Source of the DNA: Glaciecola sp964643575
GTDB lineage: Bacteria > Pseudomonadota > Gammaproteobacteria > Enterobacterales > Alteromonadaceae
Length of the DNA: 64,000 bases
Direction of reading: 5' to 3'
Assembly (NCBI GenBank): GCA_964643575.1
Contig: CAZXTD010000002.1
Location: forward strand, 1-64,000
Shown: in pieces, positions 54,344 to 63,000 of the stretch
How the letters are laid out: each line of letters starts with the position of its first letter
Position numbering within the stretch: position 1 is the first letter of the stretch
Notes under the pieces: model-generated
The model's database searches: none
Told to the model about the DNA's origin: nothing
What the model saw: only the letters and a program-made list of their open reading frames with translations
Position numbers and translations under genes: made by a program

Positions 54344-54886
54344 TTACTCATTAATGACTTCTATAGACCTTACTTTTTCGACTAAGGCATTGAGTGCAGC
54401 CACAGAAAACCCTCGGTCGTAAAAATGTACAACGCGGCCTTGTTCGTCGAGTATGATTACTCTTGAATTTTTGGGGCTTTCATTGCCAGTAAAGCGCTGT
54501 ACCCTGTCACCGTCTTTATAGACGGTGATAACGTCACTCCAGATTTCCCGAGGAATACCCTCACGCATGGCGTCGTCGAAGCGAGTGCTAAATAAGCGCG
54601 GGAAAAACCCTTGGATGGCAGGTATTTCGTAGATTGGGATGCGAATATTTTTCATGTCTAGGCCAATAAGCCAGCGGTCTATGTCAAACTGCGATTTGTG
54701 GACGTAGCCAAAGAGCAAAACTGCGGGTTTGCCTGCCATTTGTTCAGGAATAGTATATTCAGTGCCGTCTAAACTTGCCCCGACAAACGACAGCAGTGGC
54801 TCGCCCTCTTTAACTTGGGATGGGTAGTTGTATGAAGCACAACTTGATAGTAGTAAACAGAGCGTAAGAGCATATACAATGCGCAT
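54344..54886 (-). CDS. Thioredoxin-fold lipoprotein (redoxin-like) without CxxC
   Basis: 180 residues: lipoprotein signal with lipobox LLSSC (Cys16), then a thioredoxin-like fold (PAVLLFGYVHKSQFDIDRW, IPIYEIPAI, VIILDEQGRVVHFYDRG). The active-site cysteines of thioredoxins are absent, the position after FGY reading VHKSQ. It is probably a periplasmic structural or binding relative. A broken paralogue lies 1.2 kb away. Stop lies 3 bp from the stop of the convergent neighbour. Confidence 0.7.
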   Translation of the reverse strand: MRIVYALTLCLLLSSCASYNYPSQVKEGEPLLSFVGASLDGTEYTIPEQMAGKPAVLLFGYVHKSQFDIDRWLIGLDMKNIRIPIYEIPAIQGFFPRLFSTRFDDAMREGIPREIWSDVITVYKDGDRVQRFTGNESPKNSRVIILDEQGRVVHFYDRGFSVAALNALVEKVRSIEVINE

Positions 54887-55046
54887 TAGTGTAGGTTCTC
54901 TTATTTATTGAATTTAAAGATAATTACGAGTTTGTTAGCGCAATAGATTATATTTGAGAGCTATCGTTACTTTTACAGGTCAAAATTTTTCTTATTCAAA
55001 CCCAGACCAAACATTGAAGTGGTCTTAGTATATTATGGACAGTCAT

Positions 55047-55457
55047 ATGAAATATGTTTCAAGCTAAGCTTTAGTCTTCTCAATTTCGTTTTTAAGCGGC
55101 TGCACTGCTATAGGAGCAGCGGCGGATATCGCATTACTCAATATTGATGACAATAATGGTGAACACAATAGCAATGCTAATCAAAAAACATCCGATGTAC
55201 CATTTACTAAATTAGGCGCTAATATCGACGCGGCTATCATTGGTGGCTTGGTCGACGATTATAAACAATCACAAAAAGCCTCATCGGCACAAATCGAAAG
55301 CACAGTAGCAAACGAGCCGGAAGAGCCCCTTACGCCAACCCGTTCTACCTTTGTGGGTTTGTGCGCAAAAAAGTTAGATAAAAATGAAAAATGCTACACA
55401 CCGGATTACTACAATCAATTCAGAGCGCAATTAGTAGAAAACACTAACACTCTCTAG
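55047..55457 (+). pseudogene. Lipoprotein gene interrupted by a stop codon in its signal peptide
   Basis: From ATG 55047 the frame reads MKYVSS, then TAA (55065-55067), then ALVFSISFLSGCTAIGAAAD and on to a stop at 55457, about 136 codons in all. The part around the stop is a textbook lipoprotein signal with lipobox LSGC. No ATG, GTG or TTG lies between the TAA and the lipobox, so the full protein cannot be made without readthrough or a sequence error. The mature part (charged, with Cys pair CAKKLDKNEKC near the end) belongs to no family I know. Confidence 0.7.
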
Positions 55458-55476
55458 CTTACATTTTTGAAGGTAA

Positions 55477-55496
55477 GGTTCTCATTGATGAGAACC
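55477..55496 (-). terminator. Inverted repeat at the end of the solute-binding protein gene
   Basis: Nine-base perfect arms GGTTCTCAT/ATGAGAACC with a 2-base centre overlap the stop codon of the solute-binding protein gene. The small loop opens to at least four bases in RNA. Probably a weak terminator or 3' stabiliser. Confidence 0.4.
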
Positions 55497-56723
55497 AGAC
55501 AAGTGTTCTTTGCGGGCCCTTTCTAGTGCCTCTACCGTTTTTTCAATATCTGCGTTTTGCAAAAACTGATTGAGTATAGGCATAGCTGCGCTAGACATTT
55601 CTTCAGTGGTATCGCGGTCGAAGAATTGAGAAAAACCAGCAGCGTTATCAAGGGTCTGCTTCCCTTGTTGGATAAAATAATCGGTGGGTGCTCTCGCTAA
55701 AATATTAGGTGAAATCATACCACTGACTTCATTCAACTCTTCTTGAACTTCCTTACTGGCAAACAATAATAAAAGCTTTTCAACAGTGCTCGTCAGATTT
55801 GCATATGCGGGCACTATGAGTAAATCAAGTGGAGCTTCTTCGTAGACTTTCATTTCATCGTTTACAATAGGAAAACGAAAAAACCTAAAATCATCACCCA
55901 AGGCTTGTGGTACCGAACTAGTAAAAAAGTTACCAATGAGTGTCATACCTGCTTTTTGATGATACAAATACGGCATCGCCTCCAACCATTCTAGTTTGCT
56001 GTGATGCTCTATGAAAAAGCCAGCGTCTATTAAACGTTTCCATTTTGCTAATACATCAACCACGCGAGGGTCATCAAAGCTTTCCTGTCCTTGTAATAGT
56101 GATTGATGAAACATTAGGCCATTGATACGCAGATTTAAATAGTCAAACCAAGCCGCAACGGGCCAATTGAATTTTGAGCCAAGCGTTATTGGAGTAATAC
56201 CAGCGTCTTTCAACTTTTGGCAGACTAGTACGAACTCTTCCCAAGTGTTAGGCGCTGTTAAATTAAGGTTCTCGAAAACAGATTCTCGATAGTAAAAACC
56301 CCAGTGGTAATAAGATAAAGGAAGTCCATATTGCCGACCAGTGTAGCTTGCTGCATCAATAGTAGTCCTATTAAATTGAGGCAGTAAATTGTATTTCGCG
56401 AAGAAGTTTGAAAGGTCTAGCACCTGTTCTTTTTGAACAACCTGATATAAACGGTTGCCACCTTGCCATGATAAGATGGAAGGGCCTTTACCGTCAGCCA
56501 ACCATTTACTAAAACTCTTTTTAAACTCTGAATCTGTTTTGAATACTAGTTGAACGTCTATACCAGGATTTTCTGCTTTAAATTTTTCAACATGTTTAAC
56601 ATAGACTTTTTTCTGTATTGCAGTTGCCGTCAAAACACCAACTTCTATTGTTTCGGCGCGCACCATGAAAATCGTGTTTAGCAACAATAGCGCCAGCACA
56701 ATTAAGTAAGAGAAAATGTTCAA
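55482..56723 (-). CDS. Periplasmic sugar-type solute-binding protein (ABC family 1)
   Basis: 413 residues with a signal peptide (ends FMVRAE) and two-lobe binding fold of the carbohydrate SBP family (VEKFKAENPGIDVQLVFKTDSEFKKS, then TWEEFVLVCQKLKDAGITPIT). No ABC permease or ATPase gene is near. The divergent neighbour is a chemoreceptor 74 bp away. This suggests the protein presents its ligand to the chemoreceptor rather than, or besides, a transporter. Ligand unknown. Confidence 0.82.
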   Translation of the reverse strand: MNIFSYLIVLALLLLNTIFMVRAETIEVGVLTATAIQKKVYVKHVEKFKAENPGIDVQLVFKTDSEFKKSFSKWLADGKGPSILSWQGGNRLYQVVQKEQVLDLSNFFAKYNLLPQFNRTTIDAASYTGRQYGLPLSYYHWGFYYRESVFENLNLTAPNTWEEFVLVCQKLKDAGITPITLGSKFNWPVAAWFDYLNLRINGLMFHQSLLQGQESFDDPRVVDVLAKWKRLIDAGFFIEHHSKLEWLEAMPYLYHQKAGMTLIGNFFTSSVPQALGDDFRFFRFPIVNDEMKVYEEAPLDLLIVPAYANLTSTVEKLLLLFASKEVQEELNEVSGMISPNILARAPTDYFIQQGKQTLDNAAGFSQFFDRDTTEEMSSAAMPILNQFLQNADIEKTVEALERARKEHLSGSHQ

Positions 56724-56797
56724 ACTATTTATTCCTTTGCCGTTAAATCAATATATCGTTAAAAAGTGTATCGACATTATTTAAAAAGGCATTACTT

Positions 56798-58369
56798 TTG
56801 AATTTAAGAAAAAAGCTAGCGATTGCAATTTCGGGTGTGGTCGCAACCATTATCGTAATTTATACAGTCACTAGCATTGTTGTGAGTCAGTCTATGCTCA
56901 AGGCCGAGCTCAAAACAAACATAAATAAAACGACAGAGCGTATTGCTATTACACTTGCCTCGGCTATGTGGAACTATGATATCGAATCTGCTCAAAAAAT
57001 CGCGGCGTCTGAGCTAGGCACAAATGGCTTGGTCGGTATTACAGCATACAATATGCAGGGTGAAACACTTTTTGAGATAAAATGGGACCGCGAAAGCGAA
57101 AGTGCTTCTATTGGTAATTATCAGGGCGATATATTTTTTCAATTAACTAAAGATATTCAGTTTGTTTCTGTTGCAGAGTCTATAAGTGCCGGTTCAGTTG
57201 CACTTTTGTTTGATGACGCTTCACTGAACAGTAGTATGTACCAGTCTATTATTAGTGGCCTAATACAGCTTTTTGTACTCACTTCGGCGCTGGTCGTTAC
57301 CATGAGTTTACTAACGAGTAAATTAGTCGTTGCACCGATTGACATAATTAACAATCGAGTGAAAGAAATAGCCGAAGGTGATGGTGATTTGACGAAACGC
57401 GTTGCTTATTCAAACGATGATGAACTAGGCGAATTGTCTACAAATATTAATTCTTTCATAAACCATGTTCACAGTATTGTTCAAGAGGTTTCAGAAGTCT
57501 CAGTGCAGCTAGACAAAACGACTCATGATAGCCAAGACAATGTCAGTCAACTAAATGAGCAAGTAAATGAACTAAATACGGGTGTAAGCCAAATTGAAGA
57601 GGCAATTACCGCCTTGGGGGAGAGTGCTGAAGACGTTGCAGAACAGGCGAACTTATCTGCAGAATCTACAAAACAGACCACACAACTTGCTCATGAGGGT
57701 TCGCTTACTGTTAGTAGTGCGACACAAAAGATAAGAGAATTAGAAAACAGCATTACGCAATCAACGTCTAAAACCGAAGCACTTGAAAGCCATTCACAGT
57801 CAATTAGTACGGTAATTGAAGTCATAAAGGATATTGCCGACCAAACCAACTTGTTAGCACTAAATGCAGCGATAGAGGCCGCCCGCGCTGGTGAACAAGG
57901 CAGAGGTTTTGCGGTTGTGGCAGACGAGGTGAGGACTTTGGCTAAAAGAACCCAAGTGTCTACGGGTCAGATAACCGAAATAATAGAGCAATTGCAATTA
58001 CAATCTTCAGAAACACTCGACCTTATGAAGCATGGCCTCAGCTTAGTTGCTGAAAATGTAGAATCGGTTGATAAAGCCGCAAAAACGTTTGAAGAAATAG
58101 AACGGGCAATAACTCAAAACCTTAAAGGGTCCAATGTGATTGCCAAAGACGCAGATTCACAAAAAGACACCTTGAAAGAAGTGCGCAGCAGCATTACCGA
58201 TATTTTATCAAGCAATCAACGAACGCTTGCTATTGCTGAACAAAACTCTTCTATTAACGCCTACGTTATTATTATGAGTGAGTCAGTCTCTAATCTTATT
58301 GAAAAGTTCACAGTAGAAGCAGATGAACCTAAGGCCGACAATCCAGAAAGTGAAATCACTCTATTCTAA
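56798..58369 (+). CDS. Methyl-accepting chemotaxis protein
   Basis: 523 residues from a TTG start. First membrane helix 8-32, a small periplasmic domain (~33-140) with the MWNYD motif, second helix ~145-170, HAMP (~172-225) and a signalling domain whose hairpin tip reads DIADQTNLLALNAAIEAARAGEQGRGFAVVADEVRTLAKR. No pentapeptide tether at the C-terminus. It is divergent from a solute-binding protein gene with 74 bp between them, so they probably share control and may work as a sensor pair. It should feed the CheA/CheW system encoded elsewhere. Confidence 0.92.
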   Translation: MNLRKKLAIAISGVVATIIVIYTVTSIVVSQSMLKAELKTNINKTTERIAITLASAMWNYDIESAQKIAASELGTNGLVGITAYNMQGETLFEIKWDRESESASIGNYQGDIFFQLTKDIQFVSVAESISAGSVALLFDDASLNSSMYQSIISGLIQLFVLTSALVVTMSLLTSKLVVAPIDIINNRVKEIAEGDGDLTKRVAYSNDDELGELSTNINSFINHVHSIVQEVSEVSVQLDKTTHDSQDNVSQLNEQVNELNTGVSQIEEAITALGESAEDVAEQANLSAESTKQTTQLAHEGSLTVSSATQKIRELENSITQSTSKTEALESHSQSISTVIEVIKDIADQTNLLALNAAIEAARAGEQGRGFAVVADEVRTLAKRTQVSTGQITEIIEQLQLQSSETLDLMKHGLSLVAENVESVDKAAKTFEEIERAITQNLKGSNVIAKDADSQKDTLKEVRSSITDILSSNQRTLAIAEQNSSINAYVIIMSESVSNLIEKFTVEADEPKADNPESEITLF

Positions 58370-58467
58370 GACAGATGATAAATGGCAGTAATATAAATAT
58401 CTTCCTTTGACCCCGTTGTTTATTTTTCATACACTTAAGTGACTACAACGATGAAAAAGGATTTGCC

Positions 58468-59466
58468 ATGTTATTTATCACCAACAGAGAGCCAAAGGGT
58501 TCTATTCGCACTAAACAAAATAGAGCGTATAAGTTTGACTTAAATAAAAATGCGCCATCCAATTCGATTTTTTGTTGTTATCGGAACGGCGAAGATGATT
58601 ATGTTGAGTTAGGGTCAAAAGGCTTTTTTAGTAAAATAAAAGAGGCCGATTACGACCAAGTGCTGTTTTATATTCACGGCTTTAGCAACCTTCCTGAAAA
58701 AGATATTTTCCCGCGTACCCAAGATTTGCAGAAACTATTTAATGATAAAGATCCGAAGCTTACCTTAGTAATACCGATAATTTGGCCCTGTGACAACGAT
58801 ATCGGGATTGTAAAAGACTATTGGGATGACCAAGTAAGTGCTGACATGTCTGCATACAGCTTTTATCGCGCCTTAGAGTTTTTTATGAAATGGCGTGACG
58901 AACAACCTGAAGATATCCCTTGCCTTAAACGCATTAACGTACTTGCGCATTCAATGGGTAACCGAGTGCTTCGGCAAACCCTCGCAGTGTGGAACAAATA
59001 TGAGCTAGCCTCTGGTGTGCCATTATTGTTTAGAAATACTTTTTTAGTTGCCGCTGATATTGTTAATGAAAGCCTCGAGCCAAACAAAGACGGCCACTTA
59101 ATTACTCAAGCATCGCGCAATGTGTCGGTGTATTTTGCGTCTGATGATTTGGCTTTACGCTCAAGTAAAATATCCAATTTAAAAAACAAAATTGCATCGA
59201 GGCGCTTAGGTCATTCTGGCCCTGAAAATATGGATAAAGTCGCTTCAAACGTTTATGCGATAGACTGCGACGATTTTAATATTCGATACGACCGGCCCAA
59301 AGGGCACAGTTACTTTTTAGGTGACCCAGACGGTAAGCCGGGTTTAGTGTTTGAGCACATATACAGCTCAATTAAAAATGGGCGTGTAAATACTGATCCT
59401 GATAATACTCGGGGCGCTGAGGGCTCAGACCCTAAAATTAAGAACGTCATTCTCAAGTATAAGTAA
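58468..59466 (+). CDS. DUF900-type alpha/beta hydrolase
   Basis: 332 residues with an alpha/beta hydrolase core: FYIHGFSN (oxyanion strand-loop near 68-75), the nucleophile elbow NVLAHSMGNRVL (Ser ~157) and a late His in GHSYFLGD. It matches the DUF900 family of serine hydrolases of unknown substrate. No signal peptide. AAAAAGGATTTGCC before the ATG is a good ribosome-binding site. A terminator follows. Confidence 0.82.
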   Translation: MLFITNREPKGSIRTKQNRAYKFDLNKNAPSNSIFCCYRNGEDDYVELGSKGFFSKIKEADYDQVLFYIHGFSNLPEKDIFPRTQDLQKLFNDKDPKLTLVIPIIWPCDNDIGIVKDYWDDQVSADMSAYSFYRALEFFMKWRDEQPEDIPCLKRINVLAHSMGNRVLRQTLAVWNKYELASGVPLLFRNTFLVAADIVNESLEPNKDGHLITQASRNVSVYFASDDLALRSSKISNLKNKIASRRLGHSGPENMDKVASNVYAIDCDDFNIRYDRPKGHSYFLGDPDGKPGLVFEHIYSSIKNGRVNTDPDNTRGAEGSDPKIKNVILKYK

Positions 59467-59484
59467 AGTGAGAAACACTGCTCG

Positions 59485-59511
59485 ATAGGTTCTTTATTAG
59501 AGCCTATTTTG
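59485..59511. terminator. Terminator between convergent genes
   Basis: ATAGGTTCT/AGAGCCTAT (one G-T pair) around TTATT with TTTT after it. Lies between the convergent hydrolase and TlpA genes. Confidence 0.7.
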
Positions 59512-59539
59512 TGTGCTTAGACTGCGGCAAATGAAGCCA

Positions 59540-60337
59540 CTATAATAAAGCATCAATTCCGCGGTTTAGGCTATCGGTATCAAGCTCCCCATTGTGGCTA
59601 TAAATCAACTGCCCTTGAGTATCAAAAAACAAAGTGACCGGAAACGTGAATATGCCTTTGTTTTCGGCAGTGATACCGCGGCTATCTATTAGCACTGTTT
59701 GGTGTTTAATGTTGGTGTTTTGCAAAAAGCGCGACACTCGCTCTTGAGACTCGGCTTGGTTTAAATAAATAAACGCAATGTTTTGATGTTTTGCGGCAGC
59801 TTTTTCAAGAAGCGGCAGTTCGCGCTTGCATGGTTCGCAAGGGGTGGCCCAAAGATTCACCACCACCGGCCTTTGTTGGCTAACATCGATAATTTTAACA
59901 GCCTTGCCGTTAGCATCGATAAAGTCATCATTAGGTAAAACCGCGTGAGAACTCGCAACAGCAATTAAAAACGTAAAAGTGCCATAAACGCCTAACATGG
60001 TTAAAACGCCGTAGTTTAAAGACTTACGCTGCTTAGATTTAGTTTGAAATATGGCAAATACCACAAGGCTAGCGATAAGAGAAGCGGTATAACTAATGCC
60101 TCCATCGGTAAAATTAAGCATTTGCCAAATGCCGTCGAAGTCATCCATGTGTTGCACAACAAACACCAAGCGTCCTGCTACAAGCCCGGATAAAAGAAAC
60201 AGAAACAAAGCACTTACGCCGCCATTTTTATGCTTGTTTGCCATAATAAGCGTGACGATGGCACCAATGATAATGCCAATGAGCAATACAACGGGCCAAA
60301 CAGTAAAAGAGGTAAATCCGAGATTAATTGTGTTCAA
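59540..60337 (-). CDS. TlpA-like thioredoxin fused to a polytopic membrane domain
   Basis: 265 residues. The first ~125 contain four hydrophobic helices (resembling the Lgt-like membrane part of some TlpA fusions). The C-terminal ~135 form a TlpA/ResA thioredoxin domain with active site WATPCEPCKRE (CxxC) and cis-Pro in FTFPVTLFF. It should face the periplasm as a thiol-disulfide oxidoreductase, perhaps receiving electrons through the membrane part, as DsbD-like partners do. The last point is inferred. Monocistronic. Confidence 0.8.
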   Translation of the reverse strand: MNTINLGFTSFTVWPVVLLIGIIIGAIVTLIMANKHKNGGVSALFLFLLSGLVAGRLVFVVQHMDDFDGIWQMLNFTDGGISYTASLIASLVVFAIFQTKSKQRKSLNYGVLTMLGVYGTFTFLIAVASSHAVLPNDDFIDANGKAVKIIDVSQQRPVVVNLWATPCEPCKRELPLLEKAAAKHQNIAFIYLNQAESQERVSRFLQNTNIKHQTVLIDSRGITAENKGIFTFPVTLFFDTQGQLIYSHNGELDTDSLNRGIDALL

Positions 60338-60401
60338 TGCTAGATCCGTTATTTCTGGATAAAAAAAGTGAGTAAAACATTATTTTAAAAGCGCTATTTT
60401 A

Positions 60402-61274
60402 TTAATTCGTAAGGGCTAACTGAGAGCTCAATACTAAATACCAACCCATATTGGGCATGTAGCTAGCTGCAAACTTCGTATTGTTGCTAGGTTCAAACAC
60501 AGGGGAGTGAGTTGTTTCTTGCAACACTTCTTGCAACAATATTGCGGCTGTTTCGGGTGATGAAAGCTCTGCCAACGAAACACTGCCAGCAATATCAGCA
60601 TTGGCATGTACTTGTACCTTACCTGTGCTGTCGACTAAGAATATTTCACCACTTGCAGCCAATTGTGACTCGCTCAGCATATTTAATACACCATTAAATG
60701 AAGTAGCAATGCCCGACAAACCAATGCCGTTGAGCTGTCGGTAGTTTACGTATAAATCGACCCTATTGTTATTTTTGTCATGATAAACGCTAATTAGGTC
60801 TTGTTCACCACTAGCAGTATAAGCAAAGTACCATGTGTCGATGCTAGGCTGAAGCACGCGCAAAAAACCTTGATGATTCCAATATTCATTAGTTTGCGTG
60901 TTAGCAAATGAAGCACTGGTTAGCCCAAACTCGTCCACTAAAAACTGAAGCTTATCAACCAGAATAGGTGCGTCTTCGGTCAAAGTGCTGTCGTTTATTG
61001 AAGCGTGGATGTGTGTATCGTTAGCGACTGTCTTTGCGATCAGTTTAAGCTGTGCGATTCGACCATCTACCCGCAATGCCAAGTTGTTCAAGCCTAACTG
61101 CAGGGTTTGTTGGTCGAGCACCTCGTTATTGCGTGCATAACTATTTATGTTAGCTTGATTACCATCGCTAACAAAGCCCATGATAATCACCGTAAATATT
61201 GAAGCAATAATGGCAGTCACAATAACGGTTATTTTAATATTGCCAAGCTGATGGTGCGGTGCGTTTTGGGGCAT
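60402..61274 (-). CDS. Membrane-anchored Cache sensor domain without output module
   Basis: 290 residues. One N-terminal helix (~15-37) is followed by a double-Cache-type extracytoplasmic domain (~55-280) ending in YMPNMGWYLVLSSQL, the usual end of a Cache fold. In chemoreceptors or diguanylate cyclases a second helix and output domain would follow, but the gene stops there. Downstream bases show no continuation in any frame. It is either a truncated receptor or a stand-alone sensor that signals through another protein. Confidence 0.75.
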   Translation of the reverse strand: MPQNAPHHQLGNIKITVIVTAIIASIFTVIIMGFVSDGNQANINSYARNNEVLDQQTLQLGLNNLALRVDGRIAQLKLIAKTVANDTHIHASINDSTLTEDAPILVDKLQFLVDEFGLTSASFANTQTNEYWNHQGFLRVLQPSIDTWYFAYTASGEQDLISVYHDKNNNRVDLYVNYRQLNGIGLSGIATSFNGVLNMLSESQLAASGEIFLVDSTGKVQVHANADIAGSVSLAELSSPETAAILLQEVLQETTHSPVFEPSNNTKFAASYMPNMGWYLVLSSQLALTN

Positions 61275-61429
61275 GGAGTTTTCTTCTTCAGATGCGAGTA
61301 ATTACGTTGATAAAAATCATTATGAGAATATACGCAGTAAGCCTAGTTAAGGGTCTAAACTGTTTTTTGAGCTGACCTTTTTTCAAAAATATGTTTATGA
61401 TGGCATCACAAATTCGATTTAAGGAAACG

Positions 61430-61825
61430 ATGATGAAAAAAATCAGCATGTTTGTGCTGCTTCTAATCAGTTTTGCCACTATGGGAAGTTCGATGAATGA
61501 CACTAAAGAGTTTGATGCAAGCTTTACGCATACCGTATTCTTTTGGCTTAAAAATCCTGACAATAGCAGCGACCGCATAGCTTTTGAGACGGCACTTAAA
61601 AAGTTTTTAGCAAACTCTGAATATGCAAAAACTAATTTTATTGGTGTACCACCACAGGCAACAAGAGGCGTGGTAGATGGCTCGTTTACTTACTCGTTAA
61701 TCGTCACTTTTGAGTCTGCTGAGGCGCAACAAGCCTATCAAGACGAAATACCCCACAAGGTATTTATTGAAGAAGCTCAAGGCCTTTGGGAAAAAGTGAT
61801 TGTGTATGATGCAACGGGCATTTAG
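61430..61825 (+). CDS. Exported Dabb-domain (stress-responsive A/B barrel) protein
   Basis: 131 residues from the ATG pair at 61430/61433 with AAGGA upstream. A signal peptide (~20 residues) precedes a ferredoxin-like Dabb domain (FTHTVFFWLKNPDN...., LIVTFESAEAQQAYQDEIPHKVF). Dabb folds appear in small stress proteins and polyketide cyclases. Export is unusual but seen in marine relatives. Function unknown. Confidence 0.8.
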   Translation: MMKKISMFVLLLISFATMGSSMNDTKEFDASFTHTVFFWLKNPDNSSDRIAFETALKKFLANSEYAKTNFIGVPPQATRGVVDGSFTYSLIVTFESAEAQQAYQDEIPHKVFIEEAQGLWEKVIVYDATGI

Positions 61826-61877
61826 CGCGTTTAATGACTGTTGACTGCTTACATAAACGCGCTGGCTTTATTGTGGT

Positions 61878-62423
61878 CTAAAAAGGGTTTACCGTATATC
61901 CCTCTTGTTGCAATAAAGCGTGAGCTGTCATTGCAGATAGTTCAACTTCTACGCCATCAACAAGTTGCGTGACATCGAGTTTTCGACTCGCCGCGCTTTG
62001 CCCGCACATTATTACACGCACGTTGTTTTGCAAAAGCGCAAGCACTAGAGCTTGGTTGGCGTTGTCGGCTAAATACTCTTTTTGATAACTCTCGTTGTTG
62101 AGCAAGTCAAAAATTGCAGACCCGTGCACAACTAAAGCTAGCCTAATATTTTCTTGTTTAACACCAGCTTTTACGTGCATATTGATAAAACGGGCAAGGC
62201 TTTCAAATCGTATATTAAGCTCGCCTTCTTTACCGGCTCTAGCTACATCAAAGGCCACATTAAATTTAGCATCTTCGCTCACGGTGTGAGTTGGCACCTC
62301 TGCCGTCATGCCAAATTTTTCGAACACTGGGCCATGTTTAAAAGTAGATTGCTGCGCTACCGCCGGTAAAACGATAAAGAATGCAAATACGATTAAAAGT
62401 GTTTTAGCAGTGTTTTTGTACAT
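61878..62423 (-). CDS. Exported DsrE/DsrF-like protein
   Basis: 181 residues from the ATG at 62423 with AAGGA upstream (a TTG 16 codons earlier is rejected). Signal peptide (ends PAVAQ), then a DsrE/F-like Rossmann domain with ALVVHGSAIFDLL, NANQALVLALLQNNVRVIMCGQSAASR and a Cys (C-G-Q-S) at the position used in sulfur transfer. Family members take part in sulfur relay; the periplasmic type is widespread and poorly studied. May link to the persulfide module in this window only by theme. Confidence 0.82.
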   Translation of the reverse strand: MYKNTAKTLLIVFAFFIVLPAVAQQSTFKHGPVFEKFGMTAEVPTHTVSEDAKFNVAFDVARAGKEGELNIRFESLARFINMHVKAGVKQENIRLALVVHGSAIFDLLNNESYQKEYLADNANQALVLALLQNNVRVIMCGQSAASRKLDVTQLVDGVEVELSAMTAHALLQQEGYTVNPF

Positions 62424-62455
62424 TGTTATGTCCTTAAAAATAATTTTCTTTAGAT

Positions 62456-62919
62456 TTACTCTAGCTTGCAAAGGCCAAAATAATCTTTGAGTTTAGAAAG
62501 TTCATGCACTTTCTCAGCTTTTGCAAGGTCGCAAGACATGTTCATTGGCGAGCCATTATTTTCACTATTTAGTTCGTAATCACCTTTTTTGAAGCGCCAA
62601 GCAGTATAAGACTTGCCGTCAAAACTTATGGTGAGTTCCTGACCGATACCAGGGTTGTGAGGAAACAAAGACCAGAACAAAGATTTATGCGATTTTTTGA
62701 AAACGAGAATCTACCAGTGTTATCAGTGTTTACTTTTTCTATGAATTCTTCGTTTTTCCATTTGTACCTGTGGGTCAGCTCTGCGCCTTTAACAGGTTTA
62801 CCGTTTAAGGTAACAAGGCCCGTTACAGGAGAAAATAGAACCAACTCAGAAGAAAAAGTAGACATTGAGAAAAACATCCCCGCAAGAATGATTAGCGCTT
62901 TTGGACATTTAAACATCAT
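62456..62919 (-). pseudogene. DUF6795-like gene split by a -1 frameshift
   Basis: Two overlapping frames encode one protein: a signal peptide and N-terminal carboxypeptidase-regulatory-like domain (SPVTGLVTLNGKPVKGAELT to RFSFS) in the first, then SLFPHNPGIGQELTISFDGK to GLCKLE* in the second. Adding one A to a run of six A (minus strand; T run 62693-62698) restores a single continuous frame. The first frame instead runs on to a stop at 62626. The run forms A-AAA-AAT in phase, which is also a classical -1 slippery heptamer, so programmed shifting is formally possible. An indel is likelier. Confidence 0.75.
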
Positions 62920-63000
62920 TGTACACTTAATATCTGTCCACTAAATAAGAAATAGACGCAGCATAGTTAATTTAATAATACTAACCCAAACCAGCGTACA

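Noticed and set aside
61288..61578. Minus-strand 96-codon hydrophobic frame overlapping the Dabb gene start
   Set aside because: It is opposite the signal-peptide codons of a well-supported gene and has no ribosome-binding site.
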